Positions 1-7,863 of a stretch of DNA of 64,000 bases are shown piece after piece; the first letter of the stretch is position 1, and every line of letters starts with the position of its first letter. The notes under the pieces were generated by a model. That model saw nothing but the letters and a program-made list of their open reading frames with translations. It ran no database searches and was not told where the DNA came from. The stretch comes from an uncultured Acidimicrobiales bacterium (GTDB lineage Bacteria; Actinomycetota; Acidimicrobiia; Acidimicrobiales; SHLQ01), in NCBI GenBank assembly GCA_937922235.1, contig CAKZVC010000042.1, positions 1 through 64,000 on the forward strand. The letters run 5' to 3'. Both the position numbers and the translations under genes were made by a program.

Positions 1-516
1 GATGTTGCGGAAGCTCAGTGCGGTGGTGTTGTCGTTGCCGTCGAGTACGACGAGCACGCGACCTTCGTCAGCGAGTCCGAGATCGTTGATGGCCTTGATG
101 GCATCGGAGGTCTTCGGTGCTGCGAAGTTGAACGAGTCAACAACGATGACCTTGCCGTCTGCTGCACGGTCGGACAGTGCCGAGCGGAGCGCAAGCTTGA
201 TCATCTTCTTGGGGGTCTTCTGGCTGTAATCGCGTGGCTTTGGGCCGTGTGCGATGCCGCCGCCGCGCCACTGTGGCGAGCGGATGGAGCCTTGACGTGC
301 TCGGCCGGTGCCCTTCTGGCGCCATGGCTTTGCGCCACCGCCCCGACGCTCAGCGCGGGTCTTGGTGGAGTGGGTGCCTGCACGGCGTGCGGCGAGCTGT
401 GCGGTAACAACCTGGTGCATGACCGGGATGTTTGGCTCGATGCCGAAGATCTGGTCATCGAGATCGGCTTTGCCGGCGCTCTTGCCGGCGACAGTCTTGA
501 CGTCTACAGATGCCAT
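1..516 (-). CDS. rplD: 50S ribosomal protein L4 (partial, 3' end outside window)
   Basis: Structural protein of the large ribosomal subunit that lines the exit tunnel. The first 172 codons are present and read through the typical L4 core, including an Arg/Gly-rich stretch (RRGGGAKPWRQKGTGRAR) that matches the conserved rRNA-binding loop. The start ATG shares one base with the TAA stop of rplC (TAATG), so the two genes are translationally coupled as in the usual S10 operon order L3-L4. The frame stays open to the window edge, so the C-terminus is missing only because the window ends. In E. coli L4 also represses its own operon; nothing here shows whether that holds. Confidence 0.97.
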   Translation of the reverse strand, partial: MASVDVKTVAGKSAGKADLDDQIFGIEPNIPVMHQVVTAQLAARRAGTHSTKTRAERRGGGAKPWRQKGTGRARQGSIRSPQWRGGGIAHGPKPRDYSQKTPKKMIKLALRSALSDRAADGKVIVVDSFNFAAPKTSDAIKAINDLGLADEGRVLVVLDGNDNTTALSFRNI

Positions 517-1160
517 TACTTGCCTCCCTGCTTCTTCGATGCGTTGCGCAGGAGCACGGTTCCGCCCTTGGGGCCGGGAACATTGCCCTTGACGAGGATC
601 AGGTTCTCTTCAGCGTTTGCTTCGACGATGGTGAGGTTCTGCGTGGTGACCTTCTGGCCACCGCTGCGTCCTGCCATCTTCTTGCCCTTGAAGATTCGAC
701 CTGGCGTTGCGCACTGGCCGACAGAGCCGGGCATGCGGTGCACTCGGTGGGCACCGTGCGATGCACGTTGGCCTTTGAAGTTGTGACGCTTCATTACACC
801 GGTGAAGCCTTGGCCCTTGCTGACGCCTGTTGCGTCAACGAGCTCACCCTCTTCGAGGATGTCGGCGCCGATCTCTTGGCCAACTTCGTATTCGCTGACG
901 TCGTCGAGGCGAAGCTCAACGAGCTTCTTGCCCGGTGCGACGCCGGCCTTTTCGTAGTTGCCGAGTGCTGGCTTGGTGAGTCGGTGCTCTTTTTGCGTTC
1001 CGACTGCGACCTGGACTGCGGAGTAACCGTCGGTCTCTGGATGCTTGATCTGTACGACGCGGCATGGGGTGACCTTGAGGACGGTCACGGGGACGACTTT
1101 GTCGTCACGCCAGACCTGCGTCATTCCCAGTTTTTCTCCGACGATGGCTTTAGTTGCCAT
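516..1160 (-). CDS. rplC: 50S ribosomal protein L3
   Basis: Large-subunit ribosomal protein that helps form the peptidyl transferase region. The 214-residue product begins MATKAIVGEKLGMTQVW, the standard L3 N-terminus, and carries the conserved GVMKRHNFKGQRASHGAH region and the HRMPGSVG loop. An in-frame ATG lies farther upstream, but this start gives the family length and has a GGGAACGAG purine stretch a few bases before it. It is the first gene of the operon in this window: rpsJ, which normally precedes rplC, is absent from the 366 bases upstream. Confidence 0.98.
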   Translation of the reverse strand: MATKAIVGEKLGMTQVWRDDKVVPVTVLKVTPCRVVQIKHPETDGYSAVQVAVGTQKEHRLTKPALGNYEKAGVAPGKKLVELRLDDVSEYEVGQEIGADILEEGELVDATGVSKGQGFTGVMKRHNFKGQRASHGAHRVHRMPGSVGQCATPGRIFKGKKMAGRSGGQKVTTQNLTIVEANAEENLILVKGNVPGPKGGTVLLRNASKKQGGK

Positions 1161-1244
1161 GGTTCTCGTTCCCTTACTGATGGGGTGAAACTTGTAGGTG
1201 GCTCGCAGGCTGCTTGCCGAAGCATGTAGCCCACTCACGCGAAC

Positions 1245-1272
1245 GCTCCGCTTGGACATGGTCCAGCGGAGC
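1245..1272 (-). promoter_or_regulatory. Hairpin in the rplC 5' leader
   Basis: GCTCCGCTTGGAC and GTCCAGCGGAGC form a 12-base-pair stem with one bulged base and a 3-base loop, about 85 nt upstream of the rplC start. It could be an attenuator or a binding site for an autoregulatory ribosomal protein. No T-run follows on either side, so a simple terminator is less likely. Confidence 0.45.
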
Positions 1273-1416
1273 GCGAGTTCGGATTTGCTCACTGGTTCCC
1301 GTTGATGCGGTTGCACCAACTAGGCCTGATGAGACGTCAATTGTGTTCTGGCAGAACCAGGTGTCCGGCTATCTACACTCCCGCAAGAGCACAGACGTCG
1401 AACGCACAGCTCGATA

Positions 1417-1445
1417 ACTCTAACCACACTTGCTCAAGTGTCCAA
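1417..1445 (-). promoter_or_regulatory. Sigma70-type promoter for rplC-rplD
   Basis: On the minus strand TTGGAC (1445-1440) is followed after exactly 17 bases by TAGAGT (1422-1417). Both boxes are close to the consensus TTGACA/TATAAT. The position gives a leader of about 250 nt before rplC. This is a sequence match only. Confidence 0.6.
1426..1441. promoter_or_regulatory. Operator-like palindrome inside the rplC promoter
   Basis: ACACTTGCTCAAGTGT is a pair of perfect 7-base inverted repeats around a 2-base centre. It fills the spacer between the -35 and -10 boxes and touches the -35 box, where a bound dimeric repressor would block RNA polymerase. No regulator is identified. Confidence 0.45.
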
Positions 1446-1526
1446 CTCAGCAGCCGACTATCTGCACACTTTGAGTAGGACATTCTTCACATGCGGTGAG
1501 TTCGCCGTTGGACGAACAGCCTCTCG

Positions 1527-2837
1527 CTAGTCGTCGTAGTAGAGAATTCCACTGTCTTCGTCGACGGCAACCTCACTCTGATCCATCTTCTGAGCCAGTT
1601 GTGCGAGATAGGCGCCAAACGAATCGGCGACTCGTTCGTCCTGTTCCGTCCCGTACTCCCAGAGCCAGACGGGTGATTCCCCTTCAGGATCAGAAACACC
1701 CTCGACGAAGAACACGATTCCGTCGGTCTTCATAATCGGTAGTCGAGGCCGCGCATCGGAGCGCTCTGACAGTAGTTTCGATTCCTCGGCGAGATCGTCA
1801 AGCGATATCCAGGAGTTGACCAGTAAGTTCGCCGCGCCGATCGGCTGACCGTTGTGTACTCGGTACGCCTCGCGCACCGACTTCGGCAGAATCGCACCCA
1901 GCAAAGACTCGACTTCAGCAATCCTCGCTTCGGTTGCTGGCTCGTTGAAATGTGTGACATATCCCGGCGCATGCTGGCGGGCCCACGCGGTTATCTGAGC
2001 AATCGAGACTTCCGGGCTAGCAATGGGACTTGGGCATGGGGTGTACCTTGCTTCGTCAATGACTCGCCACTCTGTATGCGTTTCAGATGCGCCCTGAGCG
2101 GCACTTCCAGCCTCTTTCTCATCGCCCCATCCCCATCCAACTCGCATCTCACCTGAGGGAGTCGTCGAGTAGAACACTGTGCCTCCGTCGACTCCGCGAT
2201 GGATCTCAACCCGGAGTCGCTTCAGCTCGCTTCCGATGGACGCTTCAACAAGTGGATGAAGCGCCTCCATTGCGGATTTCAAAGACTCTGTCACAGCGAT
2301 ACCTGCGAGTTCATCACCGTGCTTCGATCGACATCCCCATAGCTCTGCGGGATGGGGCTCCGTTATGTACTCGACAAATATGCGGGCCGGATCCCATTCC
2401 AAGCCAGAGGCTTCGAGTGCGGCCTCGTATTGTCCAACCACTTCGTTGACCTGATTTTGAGCGACCGCATCAAGATGCAAGGCAAGAGCTCCTATGGGTT
2501 TGGGAAATGGTTGAACCACTCGCTGCGGGACTTCGACGAAGTCGTTGGGAAACTGAGCTCGTGCCTCGTCTTTCGACAGTTGGCCGTAGATTTCGTCCCA
2601 ATAGGTAAGCACCTTCCGGGACTCAGTGTTGACGATAATGTCCTCATTCCTCAAGCCATCGGCTAGCTGTGTAAGGAACGAGGCGAACGAATCAGCTACC
2701 TTCGAATCCTCATGGTGTCGGCCGTCCCACCACGCCCAGACCGGTCGATCTTCACTTGGATCATCGACCGTCTCGGTGAAGAACAATCCGTCGTCGGTTG
2801 CCATGAAGGGGATCAATTCGTCGGAATCCGGCCGCAT
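1527..2837 (-). CDS. Tandem SMI1/KNR4 (SUKH) family protein, probably immunity protein
   Basis: The 436-residue product contains two related halves. The C-terminal part (about 290-430) has a full SUKH-like layout, including IAEVESLLGAILPKSVREAY and the PVWLWEYG...VADSFGAYLAQL end. The N-terminal 70 residues repeat only the second half of that layout (DRPVWAWWDG...VADSFASFLTQL). The first SUKH domain therefore seems to lack its beginning. Reading upstream, the frame continues for 17 codons (ending GRAKGHLFS) and then meets TGA with no start codon, so a 5' loss is likely. SUKH proteins commonly neutralise polymorphic nuclease toxins. A WHH toxin tip lies 3 kb away. Function here is inferred. 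Confidence 0.65.
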   Translation of the reverse strand: MRPDSDELIPFMATDDGLFFTETVDDPSEDRPVWAWWDGRHHEDSKVADSFASFLTQLADGLRNEDIIVNTESRKVLTYWDEIYGQLSKDEARAQFPNDFVEVPQRVVQPFPKPIGALALHLDAVAQNQVNEVVGQYEAALEASGLEWDPARIFVEYITEPHPAELWGCRSKHGDELAGIAVTESLKSAMEALHPLVEASIGSELKRLRVEIHRGVDGGTVFYSTTPSGEMRVGWGWGDEKEAGSAAQGASETHTEWRVIDEARYTPCPSPIASPEVSIAQITAWARQHAPGYVTHFNEPATEARIAEVESLLGAILPKSVREAYRVHNGQPIGAANLLVNSWISLDDLAEESKLLSERSDARPRLPIMKTDGIVFFVEGVSDPEGESPVWLWEYGTEQDERVADSFGAYLAQLAQKMDQSEVAVDEDSGILYYDD

Positions 2838-3084
2838 CGAAAAAAGGTGGCCCTTCGCGCGACCTCGTCGGACACCGGCCGAAACTCACGCTCTCTACTT
2901 AGCCCACCAACATGAAACTCAGACGCCGCAAACTCCTAGGGACATAGCTTCGTGCCATCGGCATCGACAAAGAAGAACTCGGAACCAGTATCATCCATCA
3001 GCTGCTCGCGAGAACCGCTGGGGTCGGATGTTGTTTCGATTCACAACACTGAGAAAGTTCATGGGAACATGCCCCACTTTCCTG

Positions 3085-3612
3085 TTACAAATCGAAGAGC
3101 GAGCTTTGCACCCCGAGCGACTCAAGGCACCTCATGGCGTCAGCCACCCTGTCCTCCGGACACAGGTACGAGAGATAGAAGTCGGATCCTGTGAAGATGT
3201 TCAACAAGCGCAGCGGTACCCCACGAAGGTCGAGATTCTCCTCAGCCAGCCATCGGTCAAACGCCTGCAACCCATCCACAAAATCTGAACCATCCCACAC
3301 GAAATCGGTATACAGCTCAGGCTTTGACCAAAACTCGTCAGGGCGGCCAACCCGAAACTCGATCATCGCCGTGCACCGCTCCTGAATCAGAAAGTACTCA
3401 CGGTGGTCAAGCCACAGACCCAGATTCGACGTATTGGCCGCGTGCGCCAAACCGATCACGACATCGCCGACGTCGAAATCAAAATCTTCATGGAAGTCCG
3501 GAAGCGAAAGAAAGTGCTCTCGCAGGTCACCGCCGATCCGACTACTCATACACCAGCGACTAATGATGTCGAAGAACTCGTCAACCGTGTCGATCACGCG
3601 CTGCTCGGTCAT
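3085..3612 (-). CDS. Hypothetical acidic protein, immunity-like
   Basis: A 175-residue protein starting MTEQRVIDTVDEFFDII, rich in Asp, Glu, Phe and Trp, with no signal peptide or membrane segment. I do not recognise its family. The start is chosen because its ATG overlaps the TGA stop of the preceding gene (ATGA), which indicates co-translation. An acidic single-domain protein between SUKH genes is typical of immunity-gene arrays, so an immunity role is plausible but unproven. Confidence 0.6.
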   Translation of the reverse strand: MTEQRVIDTVDEFFDIISRWCMSSRIGGDLREHFLSLPDFHEDFDFDVGDVVIGLAHAANTSNLGLWLDHREYFLIQERCTAMIEFRVGRPDEFWSKPELYTDFVWDGSDFVDGLQAFDRWLAEENLDLRGVPLRLLNIFTGSDFYLSYLCPEDRVADAMRCLESLGVQSSLFDL

Positions 3613-3860
3613 CGGTCGATCAGCTCTCGCTCGACACCATCGGGATGTTCCGCGATCCACGCTCTAACCCGTTCAATCTTGCCTCGACGCACAGAGCCGT
3701 CAGGGTCGGAATCCCACGTCTCCTCCAGCTGGACGAGCATTGGGGCCATGAACTCTTCTTCCGCCGCATCATCCCACCCGTCCATCAACGCCGTCATCAT
3801 CCGCGGATTCTGGACCGAGTTCCGCTGACTCTTGTGTGGGTGGGCAGCGATCAAAGCCAT
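3609..3860 (-). CDS. Small hypothetical protein overlapping its upstream neighbour
   Basis: An 83-residue reading from MALIAAHPHKSQ or a 63-residue reading from MMTALMDGWDDAAEEE; the latter half (VQLEETWDSDPDGSVRRG) looks protein-like. It overlaps the end of the upstream gene in another frame by 32-92 bases. It may therefore be a frameshifted tail of that gene rather than a separate one. It is coupled by ATGA to the next gene. The family is not recognised. Confidence 0.35.
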   Translation of the reverse strand: MALIAAHPHKSQRNSVQNPRMMTALMDGWDDAAEEEFMAPMLVQLEETWDSDPDGSVRRGKIERVRAWIAEHPDGVERELIDR

Positions 3861-4350
3861 TTTCTGCCTCAACAAAGCTCCAACGCGGAGCCTTGTCCAC
3901 AAATCCCGGGATCCATTCATCCAACCAGGCAGCAACGGCCACGGGGGTTTGCGTGAACTTGAGAACTACGGGTTGACGATCGAAGAATGGCTTCGATTCT
4001 GTGATGCTCGGCCGCCATCTATGAATTCGTGTATCAAGCAGCTCATGCCAGAGCTCGTTGATGTCACGGCGCGCAACTCCGAACGTAGGCGCGGCCGAAG
4101 TACGCCCACCCCCTGGCAACTCATCCCAGCCATCAACGATCACCACCGCAGCATGTTGAGTATCAACGATGCGCCGAAATACGCCCCTGTTCGCGGGCTC
4201 CTCCTCGAAGCCGAAGCGCTCAATCAGCTCTTCACCAATAAAGCGTCCCATGTTCCAGCGGCCATCGCTCAACACAAGCTCGCGCCGCACACCTTCAACC
4301 ACAAGTTCTCCTAGAGAGCTGTTGGAAGCCTTGGGGTCGGGCCGCAACAA
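3769..4350 (-). CDS. Hypothetical protein of the immunity-gene array
   Basis: A 193-residue soluble protein (LVVEGVRRELVLSDGRWNM near the start, PVAVAAWLDEWIPGF near residue 145). The last 35 residues, after FVEAENGFDRC, turn Ser/Asp/Gly-rich and lose protein-like character. In the +/-1 frame the following gene looks better. A frameshift around 3830 would join the two into one longer protein. The start codon used (TTG) is uncertain. No family recognised; the context suggests an immunity or accessory role. Confidence 0.45.
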   Translation of the reverse strand: MLRPDPKASNSSLGELVVEGVRRELVLSDGRWNMGRFIGEELIERFGFEEEPANRGVFRRIVDTQHAAVVIVDGWDELPGGGRTSAAPTFGVARRDINELWHELLDTRIHRWRPSITESKPFFDRQPVVLKFTQTPVAVAAWLDEWIPGFVDKAPRWSFVEAENGFDRCPPTQESAELGPESADDDGVDGRVG

Positions 4351-4569
4351 CTAACAAGTCGCTCCACATGATTGACATGACTGGATGATCGGCATTCTCG
4401 GACGGCGTCTTGACATTGCGTAGCTCCCTGACATGAAGTACGAGTCGAAGCGCTCCTTCAGAAATCCGATGTAGCGCTTCGGCAACTGGGGATCCCCGAA
4501 GTACGCCAGCGTCTTAGAGAACTCGGCTTCATCGAACTCGCGGTCCTCCGCATGCTCAAACCCATGCAC
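4351..4569 (-). pseudogene. Fragment of an immunity-like gene
   Basis: The frame reads PSLVDVHGFEHAEDREFDE before entering YFGDPQLPKRYIGFLKERF. It is preceded by a TAG 27 bases before the annotated GTG and becomes low quality at its C-terminus (RRRPRMPIIQSCQS). It looks like the middle of a larger protein left after deletion. The parent family is not recognised. Confidence 0.35.
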
Positions 4570-4667
4570 GTCAACAAGGCTGGGACGAGGCCAGATCTAA
4601 GATCGCAACTTCTTAGCAGCGCCTGATCCCAACGATGATTGCGTGGTGTAAACGGCCGGCCCGGCCA

Positions 4668-5357
4668 TCACAAGTTCTCTCCCAACCGGGGGCCACCAAA
4701 CGTCAACACTTTGTTGCGATGCTCAATCCATCGCAATTGGTCCCCGGTAGGAGTTCCCAATGAGCCAACCTCGGTTGCGAAGTCACCCGTCTCCTCGGTG
4801 GGGTATTCGATGCCATGAACGAAGTCAGTGAGCGTCGGGGAAACGTAGCTGACGGCAGAGAACGTATTCTCGTCACCATCCCATTCGCTCGAACCGTCGA
4901 CGAACACCAGTGGCGGGGCGTCATCGCTAAATAGGAAGTCAAGACAGAACAGGCCTCGAGCAACATCCCCAACTATTGGGACTAGGAAAGATGGCCAGTC
5001 GTTTCCCGATTCAAGTCCTTGTTCCTCACGGGCGAACAGGAAATCATCGAGGATCTTGCCCCGAGCGATCGACAGTTGCGTTCCCGGCGTAACCCGAAAT
5101 ACTTGCTCGACACGAGCTCGCGCGAAGAAAAACGATCCTCGAGAACCAGGTGTCAAATATGGACGCTCCCCCTCACCAAAGCTCATCCCTCCGAACCTCA
5201 GCATTGTGTGACGAACCTCAACAGGAAGCGTGAACCCGATGTCATGTTCCCACCTCTCGAGATCAGCGAGCTGATTCGGAGCCACTGCCCTTGATTCCGC
5301 AGACGGAAGTTGAGCAAGCTGGTTGAGGAGCAGCTCTTCAATTGCAACCTCATCCAT
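4668..5357 (-). CDS. SMI1/KNR4 (SUKH) family immunity protein
   Basis: A 229-residue protein with the SUKH layout: LADLERWEHDIGFTLPVEVRHTM near residue 28, a Gly/Phe-rich centre and a hydrophobic strand LVPIVGDVARGLFCLDF around 125. SUKH proteins bind and inactivate HNH/EndoVII-fold toxin nucleases. Its ATG shares a base with the TAA stop of the WHH nuclease frame (TAATG), the tight toxin-then-immunity order expected of such modules. Partner assignment is inferred from this coupling. Confidence 0.8.
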   Translation of the reverse strand: MDEVAIEELLLNQLAQLPSAESRAVAPNQLADLERWEHDIGFTLPVEVRHTMLRFGGMSFGEGERPYLTPGSRGSFFFARARVEQVFRVTPGTQLSIARGKILDDFLFAREEQGLESGNDWPSFLVPIVGDVARGLFCLDFLFSDDAPPLVFVDGSSEWDGDENTFSAVSYVSPTLTDFVHGIEYPTEETGDFATEVGSLGTPTGDQLRWIEHRNKVLTFGGPRLGENL

Positions 5358-5833
5358 TATCGAAACGTCCCCAGAAATTCGGCCAGGGTACGCTCACCCC
5401 AGAGTTTCGCTCCGCCGAGGTGCTGAGCAAGAGCATGTAGATCTGACTCCACAAGTTGCATTCGGCCGGTTTCCTCGTGATGGTGCCAAGTGTACCCCAG
5501 TTCGGTGGGCGACCTGTTGGAATTGCTGTTCTCGAGAATCCAAGCCCGTAGATCCGAATCCATCTCCGGGAAGTCATCGATATTTTCAGCAAGCTTGGCG
5601 TTTGCCGCCCTAAAGTCGGCGCTACCGAGAATGTCTGCTTGATCTAGCACGATGTCAGCTTCAAGGGCCTGCCGCCCGTTTGCGGTTAGACCACGGATGA
5701 ACCGAGGGAAACCGTTCCGGTAAACAACGACGTTGGAATCCACAAAGGTAACAAGCAGCGACCCGTCTGCGAGGGCCTCAACTGACAAGACTGAACTAGA
5801 GGGGAACCGCACTGTCCGCTGGTAACCAAGCAC
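5357..5833 (-). CDS. WHH-family HNH/EndoVII nuclease toxin tip, 5' truncated
   Basis: The C-terminal 45 residues carry GYTWHHHEETGRMQLV, then a His and LGGAKLWG. This is the signature of the WHH branch of HNH/EndoVII nucleases that serve as C-terminal warheads of polymorphic toxins. The frame is credible from about VLGYQRTVRF onward and no delivery domain (RHS, WXG, PAAR) precedes it. Upstream the frame runs antisense through the TPR gene with an implausible Cys/Arg-rich sequence, so I start it at GTG 5833. The gene is probably the beheaded end of a larger toxin, or an orphan tip cassette. The coupled SUKH gene should be its antidote. Confidence 0.65.
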   Translation of the reverse strand: MLGYQRTVRFPSSSVLSVEALADGSLLVTFVDSNVVVYRNGFPRFIRGLTANGRQALEADIVLDQADILGSADFRAANAKLAENIDDFPEMDSDLRAWILENSNSNRSPTELGYTWHHHEETGRMQLVESDLHALAQHLGGAKLWGERTLAEFLGTFR

Positions 5834-5896
5834 ATCGGTCGTTTTGTCGCGACGAGGCGGATCAGGTCGCAGCGCTGGCGTCGACTGTCCGGCGGA

Positions 5897-6946
5897 TTGA
5901 GTCAAATCGTCTGGGCGCGTGCGCAACTGGCTCAGTCGGTCTGCCGTAGCTGGCAGGCTCAACACAGCGTCAGCAATTCGAACGTCGCCAGCAGTGCCGC
6001 GAGCGCTATCGAGAACGCTCGCAACCTCCTGGCGATCGGCCGGAACCAAGAAGCAGTCGAGGCCGCTGCACGGGCGATCGCGGAGGCACCGAACGACCCC
6101 GAGCCCCGCTACGTCTACTCCGTCGCGTGCACTGCCGTCGGCAAGTTCGACCACGCACTCGAGCCAGCCCAGAACGCAGTTCAAGTCGCACCGACGGACG
6201 TACGCTTCGTCGGCCACCTCGCATCGGTGTATTCGTCGCTCGACAAGAACAAGCTGGCATTCGAGACCTTCGACAAGGCTTTGGCGCTGGCACCGCTCTC
6301 GGCGGACACACACTTCCTTCACGTCGACGCAGTCGATCGAGCGGTCAGAGGCGGTGGCAACTTTCGGCCGTCAAAGCTGATCGAACGTGCAAAGACGTCA
6401 GCCGATGTGCTGGTCAGTAGCTACCCACAGCTCGCCGACAGCCATGCCGCCCACGCCCGCTATCTCCTCTTGACCGAGGACTATCAAGAAGCTGCGTGGG
6501 CGGCCCATCGAGCACTTGAGATAGACCCGAATCGGGCCTCGTCGTACCAGCTGCTTGGCGTTGCGTTCCAAGGAGTGGGCGACAAACGCAAAGCTGGCGA
6601 TGCCTTCGTGATGGCAGGCAAGCTCGACCCCCACTCGTCAACCAGTGGCGATCTCCTCGCTTCGCTGGCCACTGGGTCAATAGCCCCGATCGCCTTTGCC
6701 TGCTGGGCAGCGCTCCGTTTAGGGCGAGTAGCTGCTAGCGGCCAGGAGAACTTCGCAGACCAAGCAACTACCGGCCCAGGTCTAAACACAACGGCGATCT
6801 TCATCATCGGCGTGATCCTCTCGGTGGTGTGCCTTGGCATCGCCGTTTGGTTCCACAAGAACAAGCCAGCCCGAGACCCCGGCCCGAAATACCTCAGCCC
6901 CGAAGCACGAGCGATACTCGCAGCCCGCAACGAGCTACGCGGCTAG
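5897..6946 (+). CDS. TPR-repeat protein with C-terminal membrane anchor
   Basis: The 349-residue frame has several 34-residue tetratricopeptide repeats between about 35 and 260 (for example NQEAVEAAARAIAEAPNDPE, KLAFETFDKALALAP, YQEAAWAAHRALEIDPN). One membrane helix near 297-318 (AIFIIGVILSVVCLGIAVWF) and a short cytosolic tail follow. TPRs mediate protein contacts. The TTG start and the first 30 residues are weak, and the 5' end directly abuts the beheaded toxin on the other strand. The true N-terminus may be lost or start further in. Confidence 0.75.
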   Translation: MSQIVWARAQLAQSVCRSWQAQHSVSNSNVASSAASAIENARNLLAIGRNQEAVEAAARAIAEAPNDPEPRYVYSVACTAVGKFDHALEPAQNAVQVAPTDVRFVGHLASVYSSLDKNKLAFETFDKALALAPLSADTHFLHVDAVDRAVRGGGNFRPSKLIERAKTSADVLVSSYPQLADSHAAHARYLLLTEDYQEAAWAAHRALEIDPNRASSYQLLGVAFQGVGDKRKAGDAFVMAGKLDPHSSTSGDLLASLATGSIAPIAFACWAALRLGRVAASGQENFADQATTGPGLNTTAIFIIGVILSVVCLGIAVWFHKNKPARDPGPKYLSPEARAILAARNELRG

Positions 6947-6951
6947 CGTTT

Positions 6952-6999
6952 GACCCCGATACGTCGTGGACCGACAACTGGAGAACCCGCCCGGTCGCG
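6952..6999 (+). repeat. 48-bp fragment duplicated at 9718-9764
   Basis: This stretch encodes DPDTSWTDNWRTRPV and is nearly identical to DNA at 9718-9764 encoding DPDTSWTDYWRTRPV. Here it has no start codon and ends out of context. It lies just before the small protein/nucleotidyltransferase pair, so it looks like the leftover of a related antitoxin-like gene. Confidence 0.7.
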
Positions 7000-7036
7000 C
7001 CCCAACCAACCTGACCCCCAGCGATAGAGTGCCACC

Positions 7037-7309
7037 ATGGCTCCTGGGCAACTCGATACCTCACCCGAGAGCGCAGCACTGCAGCGCAACATCATCAACG
7101 CAAAGTCACCTAGCGAGCGCGCCGAAATGGTCAGTGCCATGTGCACGGGAGTAACCGAGATTTCAAAGGCCGGCATCCGGCGGCAATACCCCGACGCCGA
7201 CGAGGGTGAAGTGATGATCCATCTGCTTACCCGCCGCTACGGAGCCGACTTCGTCACAGCTCTACCAGCCGACGCAATTACCAAGATCAAGCTCGCCCAA
7301 GCACAATGA
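7037..7309 (+). CDS. Small antitoxin-like partner of nucleotidyltransferase
   Basis: A 90-residue protein. Its middle (SERAEMVSAMCTGVTEISKAGIRRQYPDADEGEVMIHLL) resembles the 12.7 kb protein and the 9.7 kb relic in this window: an R.xM...S helix, then GIR..(Y/H)P..DE.(E/Q)V. The ATG of the next gene overlaps its stop (ATGA), so it is co-translated with a nucleotidyltransferase. Such small helical proteins usually sit before MNT/AbiEii-type transferases. An antitoxin or adaptor role is inferred, not shown. Confidence 0.7.
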   Translation: MAPGQLDTSPESAALQRNIINAKSPSERAEMVSAMCTGVTEISKAGIRRQYPDADEGEVMIHLLTRRYGADFVTALPADAITKIKLAQAQ

Positions 7310-7863
7310 TCGACCACGCATCCCTCGCCGTTGCATTCGGCGAAGAGCTCGATGTGCGAGAAATCCAGTACGCGCTCACCGGGTCGGTTGCGGCATCGTT
7401 CTATGGCGAACCACGAAGCACCGTCGACATCGACTTCACAGTGATGGCGTCACGGGACGCTCTTTCTCGATTAGGGGAGTTGCGCGAGGAGTTCTATGTT
7501 CCCACGCTGGTCATCGACGAGGAGGTAGAGCGCTTTGGCTCGTTCAACCTCATTCATCACTCGACAGGAGTGAAGATCGATATTTTCGTCCTCGACAGCT
7601 CGCCATTCAATGAACTGCTTATGGAACGTCGCGTCCGAATGACGCTCCCAAGTGGCCCAGTCTGGGTCGCTTCACCAGAAGATGTAACCGCGCGGAAGGT
7701 CCGTTGGTACTCGCTCACCGACGAAACGTCCGAACGGCAGTATCGAGACATAATCGCATTGATGAGCTACGGAAACGTCGACATCGACGAGGTAGTCGCA
7801 ACCGCAGAACTGATCGGGCTTGGGTCGTTGGCGAGGCGCCTAGCCAACGATGCTCAACTATAA
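7306..7863 (+). CDS. Nucleotidyltransferase-fold protein (AbiEii/MNT-like)
   Basis: A 185-residue protein with the polymerase-beta-type nucleotidyltransferase signature: a GS motif (LTGSVAASFYG, about 25-35) followed by the metal-binding DID (STVDIDF, 38-44) and a third acidic strand near VKIDIF (85-90). The C-terminal helices include the EDVTARKVRWYS segment seen in toxin/abortive-infection transferases. The enzyme would transfer a nucleotide to RNA or protein. It is coupled to the small upstream gene. The last ten bases overlap the convergent ATPase gene. Confidence 0.8.
   Translation: MIDHASLAVAFGEELDVREIQYALTGSVAASFYGEPRSTVDIDFTVMASRDALSRLGELREEFYVPTLVIDEEVERFGSFNLIHHSTGVKIDIFVLDSSPFNELLMERRVRMTLPSGPVWVASPEDVTARKVRWYSLTDETSERQYRDIIALMSYGNVDIDEVVATAELIGLGSLARRLANDAQL

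Larger units (their letters stand above)
1161..1526. other. Intergenic leader of the rplC operon, no gene seen
   Basis: This stretch separates rplC from the SUKH-type gene. No reading frame in it resembles ribosomal protein S10. It holds a promoter-like pair, a palindrome between its boxes and a hairpin in the putative leader (each listed separately). The predicted 5' leader of rplC would be about 250 nt, long enough for a regulatory structure. Confidence 0.7.

Noticed and set aside
516-1229. Plus-strand frame of 239 codons across rplC
   Set aside because: Antisense shadow of a certain ribosomal protein gene.
5834-6322. N-terminal extension of the WHH toxin frame
   Set aside because: The extra sequence is Cys/Arg-rich and runs antisense to well-formed TPR repeats, so it is not part of the toxin.
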